26,746 bases of DNA from an uncultured Bacilli bacterium (GTDB lineage: Bacteria; Bacillota_I; Bacilli_A; RF39; UBA660). This document shows, piece after piece, positions 13,109 through 20,691 of the stretch. The stretch lies in assembly GCA_910576925.1 (NCBI GenBank), contig CAJTKB010000019.1, forward strand, positions 1-26,746, read 5' to 3'. The translations under genes and the position numbers were made by a program. A model generated the notes under the pieces. That model was given only the letters and a program-made list of their open reading frames with translations. It was not told the DNA's origin and searched no databases. Every line of letters begins with the position of its first letter. Position 1 is the stretch's first letter.

Positions 13109-15320
13109 GGAATGTTCTATTAATTACTTCTTCTTGTTGCTTTTTAGTTAGTCTGTTGAATCTTACAGCATATCCAGATACTCTGATGGTTAGAAGTGGA
13201 TATTTTTCTGGATTATTCATAGCATCTATTAAAGTTTCTCTATTTAGAACATTTACATTTATGTGATGTGCATTTTGAATAAAATAACCATCTAATACAT
13301 TAACAAGGTTTGTTACTTGTTCCTCTTCACTTTGACCTAGTGCTTGAGGAGTAATTGAGAATGTATTTGATATACCATCACGACAACAATCAGTATAATT
13401 TAGCTTAGCGACAGAGTTTAGTGAAGCTAGTGCACCAGAATTATCTCTTCCATGCATTGGATTAGCGCCAGGAGCGAAAGCTTCTCCTTTTTTTCTTCCA
13501 TCTGGAGTTGCACCTGTTTTAGAACCATAGACAACATTTGAAGTTATTGTTAATACTGACATTGTTGGCTCACTATCTCTATATGTTTTATGAGATTTTA
13601 AGTAGTTGAAAAAAGTTTGTAGTATTTCTTTTGCAATATCATCAACTCTATCATCATCGTTTCCATATTTAGGATAGTCTCCTTCAATTTCAAAGTCTAT
13701 TGTAATACCATCTTCATTTCTTATAGGTTTTACTTTTGCATATTTTATAGCAGAAAGAGAGTCTGCTGCTACAGAAAGTCCAGCAACACCATAAGCCATA
13801 TATCTGTGAACATCTGTGTTATGAAGAGCCATTTGTCCTTTTTCATAGGCATATTTATCATGCATATAATGAATTATATTCATAGTATTTGAGTAAATTT
13901 CAGCTACTTTTTCAAGTACTTTGTAGTATGCTGTTTTAACTTTTTCATAGTTTAATATTTCGTCATTCATAGGTTCAATATCATCTAGCACCTTTTCATT
14001 TTTTATTTCATCAATGCCAGAGTTCATTGAGTATAGTAAAGATTTTGCAAGATTACAACGTGCTCCAAAAAATTGCATATCAACGCCTAGACGCATAGCA
14101 GAAACACAGCAAGCAATAGCATAATCATTTCCATATATTTCTCTCATTAAATCATCATTTTCATATTGAATAGAATCAGTTTTTATAGACATTTTAGCAC
14201 AATATCTTTTGAATGATTCTGGTAACTTTTCACTCCAAAGAACAGTCATATTTGGTTCTGGTGATGGATCTAAGTTAGTTAAAGTATTAAGAATTCTATA
14301 GCTTGTTTTAGTAACTAGTGATTTGTCTTTAAAATATCCTCCTAGTGAACAGGTTACCCATGTTGGATCACCTGAGAACAATTCATCATATTCGGGTGTT
14401 CTTAAATGACGAACAAGTCTTAATTTAATAACGAATTGATCTATTAATTCTTGTGCTTCTTCTTCTGTTATAGTCTTATTTTCTAAATCTCTTGTTATAT
14501 AAATATCAAAAAATGCATCTACTCTTCCTAATGACATTGCTGCCCCATTATTTTCTTTTATAGCGGCAAGGTATCCAAAATATGTCCATTGAATAGCTTC
14601 TTTAGCATTAGTAGCAGGTTTACTGATATCAAAACCATATTTTTCAGCCATTAGTTTTATTTCATCAAGTGCTTTAATTTGCATAGATATTTCTTCTCTT
14701 AATCTAATAAGATCATCTAACATTGGACCAGTTAAATTGTCTAAGTCTTTTTGCTTCTGTTCTTTTAAGAAGTCTATTCCATATAAAGCAACACGTCTAT
14801 AGTCTCCTATAATTCTTCCTCTTCCGTAAGCATCAGGTAATCCAGTTAAAAGTCCTACGTGTCTAGCTGTTCTTATGTCTTTAGTGTATGCATCAAATAC
14901 TCCATCATTATGAGTTTTTCTAAATTCATTAAGATATTTATCTACTGTTTCATTTAATTTATAGTTATATGCTTTTAATGAATTATATACCATCTTGATA
15001 CCACCATATGGATTTACTATTCTTTTAAGTGGTTTATCTGTTTGAAGTCCTACTATTACTTCATTTTCTTTATCAATGTACCCTGCATCAAAAGCATTTA
15101 TACCAGCCATATGTTCTATATCGATATCAATTACGTGTTTTTTAACTTCTTCTTTTAAAAGATCTGAGCATATGTTCCATACTTTTTTTGTTTTTTCTGT
15201 AGTTCCTTTTAAAAATGTTTCATCGTTTTTATATTCTTCATAATTTAGTTCTATAAAGTTTTTTACATCAATCTCTTTTGTCCATTTTCCTTCTTTAAAA
15301 TTATTCCATGCTTTCTCCAT
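13095..15320 (-). CDS. pflB: Formate C-acetyltransferase (pyruvate formate-lyase)
   Basis: 741 residues, normal length. It converts pyruvate and CoA to acetyl-CoA and formate by a radical mechanism, the main anaerobic route of pyruvate use. The active-site pair Cys404-Cys405 is in IACCVSAMRLG. The radical-bearing Gly716 is in the C-terminal RVSGYAV motif. GLPDAYGRGRIIGDYRR and the GATPDGRKKGEAFAPGANP region are also diagnostic. Ribosome site AAAGGAGA precedes ATG. It is the first gene of a two-gene unit with pflA, with a good promoter at 15359-15387. Confidence 0.98.
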   Translation of the reverse strand: MEKAWNNFKEGKWTKEIDVKNFIELNYEEYKNDETFLKGTTEKTKKVWNICSDLLKEEVKKHVIDIDIEHMAGINAFDAGYIDKENEVIVGLQTDKPLKRIVNPYGGIKMVYNSLKAYNYKLNETVDKYLNEFRKTHNDGVFDAYTKDIRTARHVGLLTGLPDAYGRGRIIGDYRRVALYGIDFLKEQKQKDLDNLTGPMLDDLIRLREEISMQIKALDEIKLMAEKYGFDISKPATNAKEAIQWTYFGYLAAIKENNGAAMSLGRVDAFFDIYITRDLENKTITEEEAQELIDQFVIKLRLVRHLRTPEYDELFSGDPTWVTCSLGGYFKDKSLVTKTSYRILNTLTNLDPSPEPNMTVLWSEKLPESFKRYCAKMSIKTDSIQYENDDLMREIYGNDYAIACCVSAMRLGVDMQFFGARCNLAKSLLYSMNSGIDEIKNEKVLDDIEPMNDEILNYEKVKTAYYKVLEKVAEIYSNTMNIIHYMHDKYAYEKGQMALHNTDVHRYMAYGVAGLSVAADSLSAIKYAKVKPIRNEDGITIDFEIEGDYPKYGNDDDRVDDIAKEILQTFFNYLKSHKTYRDSEPTMSVLTITSNVVYGSKTGATPDGRKKGEAFAPGANPMHGRDNSGALASLNSVAKLNYTDCCRDGISNTFSITPQALGQSEEEQVTNLVNVLDGYFIQNAHHINVNVLNRETLIDAMNNPEKYPLLTIRVSGYAVRFNRLTKKQQEEVINRTFHEKM

Positions 15321-15358
15321 TTAAACATCTCCTTTTATTTATTCTTTATAACTATATA

Positions 15359-15387
15359 TTTATATCATAGTTTATTTTTAGTGTTAA
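15359..15387 (-). promoter_or_regulatory. pflB promoter
   Basis: On the minus strand, -35 TTAACA (15382-15387), a 17-bp spacer and an extended -10 TGATATAAA (TATAAA at 15359-15364) lie about 40 bases before the pflB start. I see no obvious Rex or FNR palindrome around it. Confidence 0.65.
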
Positions 15388-15407
15388 TTCTACTTATTTT
15401 CTTTTTC

Positions 15408-15436
15408 TTGACACATATATACACTATTAATATATT
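15408..15436 (+). promoter_or_regulatory. Promoter for the 15549 gene
   Basis: Consensus -35 TTGACA at 15408-15413, a 17-bp spacer, and -10 TATATT at 15431-15436. It is back to back with the pflB promoter: the two -35 boxes are only 20 bases apart. Confidence 0.7.
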
Positions 15437-15548
15437 TAGTTTAATTTTTGAATATATACATTACAAAATTTTACATACTAAGGATTTAATTTATTGTTAA
15501 TATTATTGTTATGTGATAATCTTAAATTGGTTAAAAGAAGGTGCTTTT

Positions 15549-15869
15549 ATGGATAAAACTGAAATACTTAATAATAATATAAGTGATTTGAATATTGGAT
15601 ATGATCTTGCTTGTCAGTTAGAAAATGATAATTTAAAGAGATATACTATAGATAGACTTAAGGGTATGAATAAACATATGAGCCTATATCAACAAACTGA
15701 TATTTTATTATTAGTAAATTCTTATGTTATTGATTTAGTTCTTTTTATAAACGTTAGTAATATTTCTAAAAAGATCGAAGAAAATGATTATTTTAAAGGA
15801 AGATTAATGTCTATTATGAACATTTTTCCTGATTTAAAAAGGAGAAAGGATCTAACAGATTTATTGTAG
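15549..15869 (+). CDS. Small hypothetical helical protein, 106 residues
   Basis: The start at ATG 15549 is chosen because AGAAGGTG stands 6 bases before it; an upstream GTG at 15513 would add 12 residues but has no ribosome site. The protein is probably all helical, with a hydrophobic stretch LLLVNSYVIDLVLFINV (about 53-70) that may be a buried helix rather than a membrane segment. No family recognised. It is divergent from pflB with abutting promoters and converges on the YitT-type gene with an 11-base gap. Confidence 0.6.
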   Translation: MDKTEILNNNISDLNIGYDLACQLENDNLKRYTIDRLKGMNKHMSLYQQTDILLLVNSYVIDLVLFINVSNISKKIEENDYFKGRLMSIMNIFPDLKRRKDLTDLL

Positions 15870-15880
15870 TATTTTAATAG

Positions 15881-16762
15881 TTATAAATGTTTTTTTTCTA
15901 TTTTTTTAATTTTTCTAGTAGATTTTATATGATTTCCTATTATTTCTGATATATCAGTTATGGTAATAAAGACAGAGTCGTCTATTTCTTCTGCAATTCT
16001 TCTAAGTTCTGGAACTTCAATTCTAGTCATTACACAATATAAAATATCTTTTTCTCCTGATATTAATCCTTGTCCTTCTAATTTCGTTGTGGTTCTACCT
16101 AATCTTTTATATATTTCTTTTGATATTGTTTCTCCATTTTTAGTAATTATGAGAGCAGCTTTTGCTTGTTCCAATCCTTCTGATACAAAATCAATTACTT
16201 TAAAAGTTATAATATATGTTAAAAGAGAATATAGTGCTCTATCTATTCCAAATATTATTCCTGCTACTGTGTATATTAACAGATTTATTAGTAGTATTAT
16301 TTGACCTACTGATACTGGAAATTCTTTACTGATTACAATTGCAATTGATTCTGTTCCATCTAAACATCCGCCAAAACGAATTACAAGTCCACAGCCTACT
16401 CCCAGTAGAAGTCCTCCATAAACTGTTGCGAGTAGCATTTGATCTGTTATTTCACTGATATTTGCAAAAAAGTGTAGACTAATTGAGTATATTATCATAC
16501 TATATATAGCTTTTATTAAGAAATTTTTTCCCATATTTTTGTAGCCTACATACATAAATGGTATGTTTAAAATAATTATTAAAATACTCATTGGAAATAT
16601 AGATACTTTTGATAAAATAATTGATATACCAGTTATACCACCATCTAAAATGGTATTTGGTATTAAGAAGCATTCGAGAGCAAAGCTTGCAATTATTGCG
16701 CCTATAGTAATCATAAAAAATGAGAGTATTTGTTTTATATTTTTATTTTTTATTTTGCTCAT
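15881..16762 (-). CDS. YitT-family membrane protein (DUF161 + DUF2179)
   Basis: 293 residues. The N-terminal 200 hold five to six membrane helices with the family's landmarks: ALECFLIPNTILDGGITGISIIL (about 29-50), GVGCGLVIRFGGCLDGTE (121-138) and an ISKEFPVSVGQI segment. The C-terminal 75 residues are the soluble DUF2179 domain: KAALIITKNGETISKEIYKRLGRTTT, then the KDILYCVMTRIEVPELRRIAEEID segment. Transport or sensing roles have been suggested for the family; the substrate is unknown. Ribosome site AGGTGG lies before ATG. Single gene with an extended -10 promoter. Confidence 0.92.
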   Translation of the reverse strand: MSKIKNKNIKQILSFFMITIGAIIASFALECFLIPNTILDGGITGISIILSKVSIFPMSILIIILNIPFMYVGYKNMGKNFLIKAIYSMIIYSISLHFFANISEITDQMLLATVYGGLLLGVGCGLVIRFGGCLDGTESIAIVISKEFPVSVGQIILLINLLIYTVAGIIFGIDRALYSLLTYIITFKVIDFVSEGLEQAKAALIITKNGETISKEIYKRLGRTTTKLEGQGLISGEKDILYCVMTRIEVPELRRIAEEIDDSVFITITDISEIIGNHIKSTRKIKKIEKKHL

Positions 16763-16784
16763 ATTAAACCACCTATCATTTGAT

Positions 16785-16790
16785 ATTATA
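16785..16790 (-). promoter_or_regulatory. Extended -10 promoter of the YitT-family gene
   Basis: The minus strand reads TGTTATAAT, a perfect extended -10, 22 bases upstream of the start codon. The -35 is poor. Confidence 0.55.
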
Positions 16791-16858
16791 ACATATATTT
16801 TTTAATTTAATTTTATATTTAATTAATTTATGTTAGAATATATATTGTAAGTTATTAT

Positions 16859-16934
16859 GCCAACTTAGCTTAATTGGTAGAGCAACGCACTCGTAACGCG
16901 TAGGTTGTAGGTTCAAGTCCTATAGTTGGCACCA
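16859..16934 (+). tRNA. tRNA-Thr (anticodon CGT)
   Basis: Acceptor arm GCCAACT pairs with AGTTGGC, followed by A and an encoded CCA (16932-16934). The D arm is GCTT/GAGC with AATTGGTA in the loop. The anticodon stem ACGCA/CGCGT carries loop CTCGTAA, with CGT at positions 34-36. The T arm is GTAGG-TTCAAGT-CCTAT. It decodes ACG. The innermost anticodon-stem pair is an A-C mismatch, which is unusual. Length 76 with CCA. Confidence 0.92.
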
Positions 16935-17130
16935 TTGAGATTAAAAGGCGCACTAGCGCGATTAAATATAAATAAAATTTATAATGTAATATTGTTAATT
17001 TTTAATTTCAATAAAATTTTGCTCCCATATTTTTATGATTGTGTTAAAATATATAGGAGGTTAGGGTTTGTGTTTTTATTTAAAACTATTAAAATTTAAT
17101 AGTGTAGTAATTGTTAGGAGGGAATATATA

Positions 17131-17562
17131 ATGAATACAATTTGTATTGAAGATGCAACAATACTTGCACTTATTTATAACTATGAAGCAACACATTCAA
17201 TTTCGATGATGCTAAAGCATAGTCAAATTAAAGACTTTGCTGAAGCAATTAATTTTAATCTTCAACAGTTAGGTAAAGAAATATGGCCAATGGAAGATAC
17301 AAGTTTGATTTATTTTAATAGTCAAGATGATGATGGTAATTGGTATTCAATACTAAAACCTGGTCTTGATATTGAAAAAGTTAAATATAGTTATACAGGG
17401 TCATTTGATTTGTGGCAAGCTTCTCAAATGCCTAATGCATTAGAAAAAATTAATATTGAAATTGAAGATGGAAAAATGAAAAAAGTAGAAAAAGAGAGAC
17501 AAAAGCATTTATCTTTAGTGTTACCATTGAATGAAAATAGTATTTCGAATTTAAAATATTAA
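17131..17562 (+). CDS. Hypothetical protein, 143 residues
   Basis: No family recognised. The start at ATG 17131 is preferred because TAGGAGGG stands 10 bases before it. A longer frame from TTG 17068, also with AGGAGG upstream, would add 21 residues (MCFYLKLLKFNSVVIVRREYI) that look like a translated leader. The protein is soluble, with NYEATHSISMMLKHSQIKDF and YFNSQDDDGNWYSILKPG segments and a Lys-rich amphipathic helix near 105-120. TTGCTC about 36 bases before the first ribosome site and TTAAAAT may be its promoter. It follows tRNA-Thr and precedes a repeat-rich gap, so it may be accessory. Confidence 0.55.
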   Translation: MNTICIEDATILALIYNYEATHSISMMLKHSQIKDFAEAINFNLQQLGKEIWPMEDTSLIYFNSQDDDGNWYSILKPGLDIEKVKYSYTGSFDLWQASQMPNALEKINIEIEDGKMKKVEKERQKHLSLVLPLNENSISNLKY

Positions 17563-17606
17563 AAAAGTGCAATAGTCTACAAATAGTGCAAAATTTCATC
17601 AGTAAA

Positions 17607-17637
17607 CACACCGAATTGGTAGAAAGAATTCGGTGTG
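17607..17637 (+). terminator. Hairpin after the 17131-17562 gene
   Basis: An 11-bp perfect stem CACACCGAATT/AATTCGGTGTG with a 9-base loop lies 45 bases past the stop. The following sequence (ATAGTGATAGTTATTT) is T-poor, so termination may be weak; it could instead be a binding site or processing signal. Confidence 0.5.
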
Positions 17638-17719
17638 ATAGTGATAGTTATTTACAATTTCCTGCAAAAATTAAGTAATCTAATATATATAATACTGACT
17701 TCGTATCTAGATTATATAA

Positions 17720-17759
17720 TATTCTAAAAAATAATTTCAAATTTTTTAGAATTTTTTTG
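17720..17759 (+). terminator. Intrinsic terminator
   Basis: A 12-bp stem ATTCTAAAAAAT/ATTTTTTAGAAT (17720-17731 with 17740-17751) is followed by a long T-run. It is downstream of the 17131 gene and the weaker hairpin at 17607. The minus strand lacks an equal T-run, so it acts mainly on the plus strand. Confidence 0.65.
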
Positions 17760-17822
17760 TTTTTTCTTTTAAATCCTTTGAGTTTGAACTATCTTAAACG
17801 TATTTAAATTTATTCTAATTCC

Positions 17823-17927
17823 TCCATTAATTTAGAAAACCAGCAATTTATCTAGATTATACTGTCAATTAAATTATTGATTTGATTGCTTCAAACATTA
17901 AGATAAAATTCTGCCTAAATTAATGGA
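17823..17927. repeat. 105-bp fold-back element (MITE-like)
   Basis: The ends TCCATTAATTTAG (17823-17835) and CTAAATTAATGGA (17915-17927) are perfect 13-bp inverted repeats. The arms continue imperfectly inward (AGCAATTTATCT on one side, CAGAATTTTATCT on the other). There is no coding capacity. The right end touches TGGATTTGCTCA at 17924, which resembles the IS3-type end seen at 4596. The element could be a MITE, or the scar of nested IS insertions. Confidence 0.5.
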
Positions 17928-17950
17928 TTTGCTCAGTATAATATTAAATA

Positions 17951-18440
17951 CTATGCTGAAGCTAAACTGCTAATATAATTATTATATTTTTCATTTTGTA
18001 TAACATAATCTAAAGTACTGTGTATCCTCTTATTATTATACCAGCTTTCTATAAATTCAAATATTGCTAGTTTTGCTTCACTAAACGTTTCATAATTATT
18101 AACATTTACTTCTTTTTTTTAATATGGCATTGAAGCTCTCCATACTTGCATTATCATATGGATATGCTTTTTTACTATATGAATATCTTATACTTGATGT
18201 TGATAATAAATTTTCATAATCATTTGATGTATACTGACTTCCTCTGTCTGAATGAAATATTCCATTTTTCTCTAACCCTCTGTTAATAAGCGTTTTGTTA
18301 AATGCTTCTATCACCAGATCGTCAATCATTGATATACCATAACTACAACCAACTACTTTTGGATCAAACAAGTCCATTACTATTGCTAAGTATGTCCAAC
18401 CTGTTTCTTTTGTATAAATATATGTTATAATACATAATCT
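17951..18440 (-). pseudogene. IS3-family transposase remnant, truncated and frameshifted
   Basis: On the minus strand the frame is open from about 18440 (ITYIYTKETGWTYLAIVMDLF), the middle of an IS3 OrfB catalytic domain. It continues through FHSDRGSQYTS (with the second catalytic Asp) and AYPYDNASMESFNAILKK (with the Glu). A run of eight A (18113-18120) then shifts the frame, and the true reading continues as EVNVN...ESWYNNKRIHSTL to a TAG at 17951-17953. The last 55 residues closely match those at 3-170, so both are copies of one IS type. The N-terminal domain and OrfA are missing. One extra A in the run accounts for the frame change. Confidence 0.85.
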
Positions 18441-18478
18441 TTATGTAATTTGATCTGTACAAATTTGTTATAGTGTGT

Positions 18479-18484
18479 TATAAT
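18479..18484 (+). promoter_or_regulatory. Extended -10 promoter for the 18510 gene
   Basis: TGTTATAAT (TATAAT at 18479-18484) is 26 bases upstream of the start codon, with TGTACA at 17-bp spacing as a weak -35. It starts about 40 bases beyond the truncated IS remnant. Confidence 0.55.
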
Positions 18485-18509
18485 ATGTTCCTAATAAGGG
18501 GGGAACTAT

Positions 18510-19052
18510 ATGAAACAGGAAGATTATTTAAGAGAAATTGCTTCAAAGCAAGATAAATGTATTAATATATTAAATGAAGGGGTTAAGCAAAGAGAAGAAT
18601 ATCTTAAAAGAATAAAATTAACTGCTGCGAATGAAGTGCGTGCTAGAGAATTACAGATTAAAAGTGTATCTTTTGCTACAACAAGAGAGGCTAAAAAAAC
18701 GCGTAATAGTGCAATTGCAGCAGGTATGTTTGCTATTGGTTTAATAGGAGCTACTTTGTATTCTGGACTTGATGTTAGTACTGTTATTAATAGTGGTGCT
18801 CAAGCACTTAAATCTGTAGAAGCTATAGGAGATTTTTGTCTAATGATACCTTCTACTATTTATGCTACATTAGTTGGTACAATCGTTAATGTGACATCTT
18901 TTATTAAACATCGTAGTAAGTTTGACGAACTATCACAGCAATATTGTGATCTTTATAATAGTGATCCTTCAAAATATTTTGATGATTTTGAAAACAATAA
19001 TACTTCAGAAAAGAAGAAAAATTATGGATCATTAAATAAAAGAAGAAAGTAG
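18510..19052 (+). CDS. Hypothetical protein with coiled coil and two membrane segments
   Basis: 180 residues. The first 65 are highly charged and likely form a helix or coiled coil (SKQDKCINILNEGVKQREEYLKRI). Two hydrophobic stretches follow, about 70-90 (AIAAGMFAIGLIGATLYSG) and 110-130 (FCLMIPSTIYATLVGTIVNVT), then a basic, Asn/Lys-rich tail. Both ends probably face the cytoplasm. Strong ribosome site AAGGGGGG lies before ATG. No family recognised. It leads a two-gene unit with the next ORF (10-base gap), ending in a terminator at 19286. Confidence 0.65.
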   Translation: MKQEDYLREIASKQDKCINILNEGVKQREEYLKRIKLTAANEVRARELQIKSVSFATTREAKKTRNSAIAAGMFAIGLIGATLYSGLDVSTVINSGAQALKSVEAIGDFCLMIPSTIYATLVGTIVNVTSFIKHRSKFDELSQQYCDLYNSDPSKYFDDFENNNTSEKKKNYGSLNKRRK

Positions 19053-19062
19053 TGTATTTAGG

Positions 19063-19293
19063 ATGAATTTAAAAAAGGGGTGTTTGCTAACTTTAGCTGA
19101 TAATAATGAATATTGTATTGTTGATAAAATCACTGATAAAAATGACATTTATATTTTTCTAGTTGATATAAATAATAATGCTAATATATTATTCGGAAAG
19201 TTAGTAGATGATAGAATTGTTGAATTAAATGATCCTGATGAATTAGATAGGATAATTAAAATCTTTTATAATAATTCTTATAGTGACTGTTAG
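19063..19293 (+). CDS. Small hypothetical protein, 76 residues
   Basis: Compact beta-rich sequence: KKGCLLTLADNNEYCIVDKI, YIFLVDI, ILFGKLVDD, then an acidic turn and a helix LDRIIKIFY. The layout (lead strand, Asn-Glu turn, several strands) looks like a small SH3-like or DUF1292-like fold, but this is a weak impression. The ribosome site is poor (TTTAGG right before ATG), and the 10-base gap to the previous gene suggests coupled translation. The stop codon lies inside the terminator hairpin. Confidence 0.6.
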   Translation: MNLKKGCLLTLADNNEYCIVDKITDKNDIYIFLVDINNNANILFGKLVDDRIVELNDPDELDRIIKIFYNNSYSDC

Positions 19294-19318
19294 TTTATTA
19301 GACTAATAGTTTTTAATT
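19286..19318 (+). terminator. Intrinsic terminator overlapping the 19063 gene's stop
   Basis: Stem ACTGTTAGT/ACTAATAGT (19286-19294 with 19302-19310, one G-U pair, 7-base loop) is followed by TTTT and further T-rich sequence. Confidence 0.6.
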
Positions 19319-19345
19319 GCTTTAATTTATATTTTATTCTATATT
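19317..19345 (+). promoter_or_regulatory. Promoter for the 19368 gene
   Basis: TTGCTT at 19317-19322, a 17-bp spacer, and TATATT at 19340-19345. It begins right after the terminator. Confidence 0.5.
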
Positions 19346-19367
19346 TATCTTAGAGAGGAATGATTAT

Positions 19368-19940
19368 ATGAGTTTGAAGAGGCATTTATACTTTTATCAT
19401 ATAGTTAATAAGAATGCTGATATTTCAAAGGGATTATATAGTTTAAAATACTTTTATGATAATAAAATGTTTGATTTATTTGATAAATATGCGTTTAAGT
19501 ATAAAAAAAGAATAGTTAATGATTGGAATATGGAAAAATATTATGGTATGGATCCTTCAGAACTTAATAGGGAAGATATACTTGATGCTTTAACATTATT
19601 TAGAGGAAAATATGGTGCTAGTTATATTTACTTTTTTAGATATCCCTTATATAAAGAACTTGGTTTTAAAATTTCAGAATTGTTAAAAGTAAAAGATATA
19701 TATAGAATAGATATTAATGATAAGAAAGTTCAAGAGCTTATAATTGATATATTTTATGGTTATGATATGAGTAGTAGTGATAATGAAATTTTAAACAAAG
19801 AATACTATGAAGAGGTTACTGAAAATGAGTATTTTTCTAAGTATAATGATAATGATGAGTTAAATTTTGCGAAATTAAATCATATTGCGATTGTTTTTAA
19901 AGATGATTATGTTCCTATAGAATTTCTAGAAAAAGTATAG
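19368..19940 (+). CDS. Hypothetical protein, 190 residues
   Basis: No family recognised. Soluble, with many Tyr/Phe/Lys residues and no signal or membrane segment. The first half looks helical (RHLYFYHIVNKNADISKGLYSL, then DILDALTLFRGKYG). A central FFRYPLYKELGFKISELLK segment follows. The last part has HIAIVFKDDYVPIEF strands. Good ribosome site AGAGAGG before ATG. It has its own promoter, and no obvious terminator is seen before the next gene's -10 at 20042. Confidence 0.62.
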   Translation: MSLKRHLYFYHIVNKNADISKGLYSLKYFYDNKMFDLFDKYAFKYKKRIVNDWNMEKYYGMDPSELNREDILDALTLFRGKYGASYIYFFRYPLYKELGFKISELLKVKDIYRIDINDKKVQELIIDIFYGYDMSSSDNEILNKEYYEEVTENEYFSKYNDNDELNFAKLNHIAIVFKDDYVPIEFLEKV

Positions 19941-19991
19941 CACTATTTTGGATATACTATAATTCTTTATTTTTTTAATATGTTAAGTTTG

Positions 19992-20029
19992 GTTGCTAAA
20001 TTTCCAAGTTTATTTGGTAGAAAAGCAAC
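19992..20029 (+). promoter_or_regulatory. Symmetric dyad upstream of the XRE gene (possible operator)
   Basis: GTTGCT (19992-19997) pairs with AGCAAC (20024-20029). Inside them, after two symmetric 6-base gaps, CCAA pairs with TTGG (20004-20007 with 20014-20017). The -10 box TATAAT of the regulator gene is at 20042-20047. Placement just upstream of the promoter fits an operator bound by the encoded regulator, but this is inference. Confidence 0.35.
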
Positions 20030-20067
20030 TGTTAAAAGAAGTATAATTAGTGTGGAGGGATAATTTT

Positions 20068-20691
20068 ATGAATTTAGGAGAAAGATTATATAGTTTTAGA
20101 AAAAGTAAAAATTTATCACAAGAAGAAGTAGCTAATATGTTAAATGTTACTAGGCAAACAGTATCAAAATGGGAGACAGGCCAAAGCGCGCCAGATTTTG
20201 ATAGAATTGTGCCTTTATGCGAGTTATATGAAATTTCTACAGATGAACTATTTACAGGAAAGAGGTCTATTGATAAAAATATTATATATGATAATTGTGA
20301 TAATAATAACAGAAAGGCTAGAGCTTTTTCTATAAGTTTTAGTGTATTTTTATACTTTTTAGCGGTAATATGGATTATTGTTTTTGAGCCAGTTTCATTT
20401 ATAAGTAGCAATTTGTTAGTAGGTATATTTCTATTTATATGTGCTTTATCAACATTTAATCTAATTTACAAATTAATGAGTATACCTAAAACACCTGGTA
20501 AAGATGCCTTTAATTCAAATAAGTATAAAATAATTGATGATGTTGTTTCAATGATATTTTTACTTATTTATTTAATTTTGAGTTTTATTACTAGTGCATG
20601 GAGTATTACATGGATTACTTGGATTTTGTATGCTATAATTTTAAAAATTATTCATTTAATGTTAGGAGTTGTAAAAGATGAAGAAAAATAA
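20068..20691 (+). CDS. XRE-family regulator fused to a four-helix membrane domain
   Basis: 207 residues. Residues 4-60 are an HTH_3 DNA-binding domain: GERLYSFRKSKNLSQEEVANMLNVTRQTVSKWETG, with SQEEVA as helix 2 and TRQTVSKWE as the recognition helix, then PDFDRIVPLCELYEISTDEL. Four hydrophobic segments follow (about 87-107, 113-133, 157-177, 180-200), so the regulator is held at the membrane. The start at ATG 20068 is preferred over GTG 20050 because GGAGGG precedes it and LGERLYSFRK is the usual beginning. It overlaps the next gene by 14 bases. The pair likely senses the cell envelope, an inference from layout. Confidence 0.88.
   Translation: MNLGERLYSFRKSKNLSQEEVANMLNVTRQTVSKWETGQSAPDFDRIVPLCELYEISTDELFTGKRSIDKNIIYDNCDNNNRKARAFSISFSVFLYFLAVIWIIVFEPVSFISSNLLVGIFLFICALSTFNLIYKLMSIPKTPGKDAFNSNKYKIIDDVVSMIFLLIYLILSFITSAWSITWITWILYAIILKIIHLMLGVVKDEEK

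Larger units (their letters stand above)
17563..18509. other. Long intergenic stretch of decayed mobile DNA
   Basis: Between the 17131 and 18510 genes lie, in order: a hairpin (17607), a terminator (17720), a 13-bp direct repeat TATCTAGATTATA (17703-17715 and 17849-17861), a fold-back repeat (17823-17927), the IS transposase remnant (17951-18440), and the promoter of the next gene. No intact gene is present. Confidence 0.6.

Noticed and set aside
15960..16304. Plus-strand open frame over the YitT-type gene
   Set aside because: It is the antisense shadow of a clear membrane protein gene with its own promoter and ribosome site.
16944..16960. Short GCGC hairpin after tRNA-Thr as a terminator
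   Set aside because: Only 4 bp of stem and no T-run follows; could be a processing relic but support is too thin.
18113..18120. Programmed frameshift at the A-run in the transposase remnant
   Set aside because: IS3 elements shift between OrfA and OrfB, not within the catalytic domain; the gene also lacks its front half, so decay or a homopolymer error is simpler.
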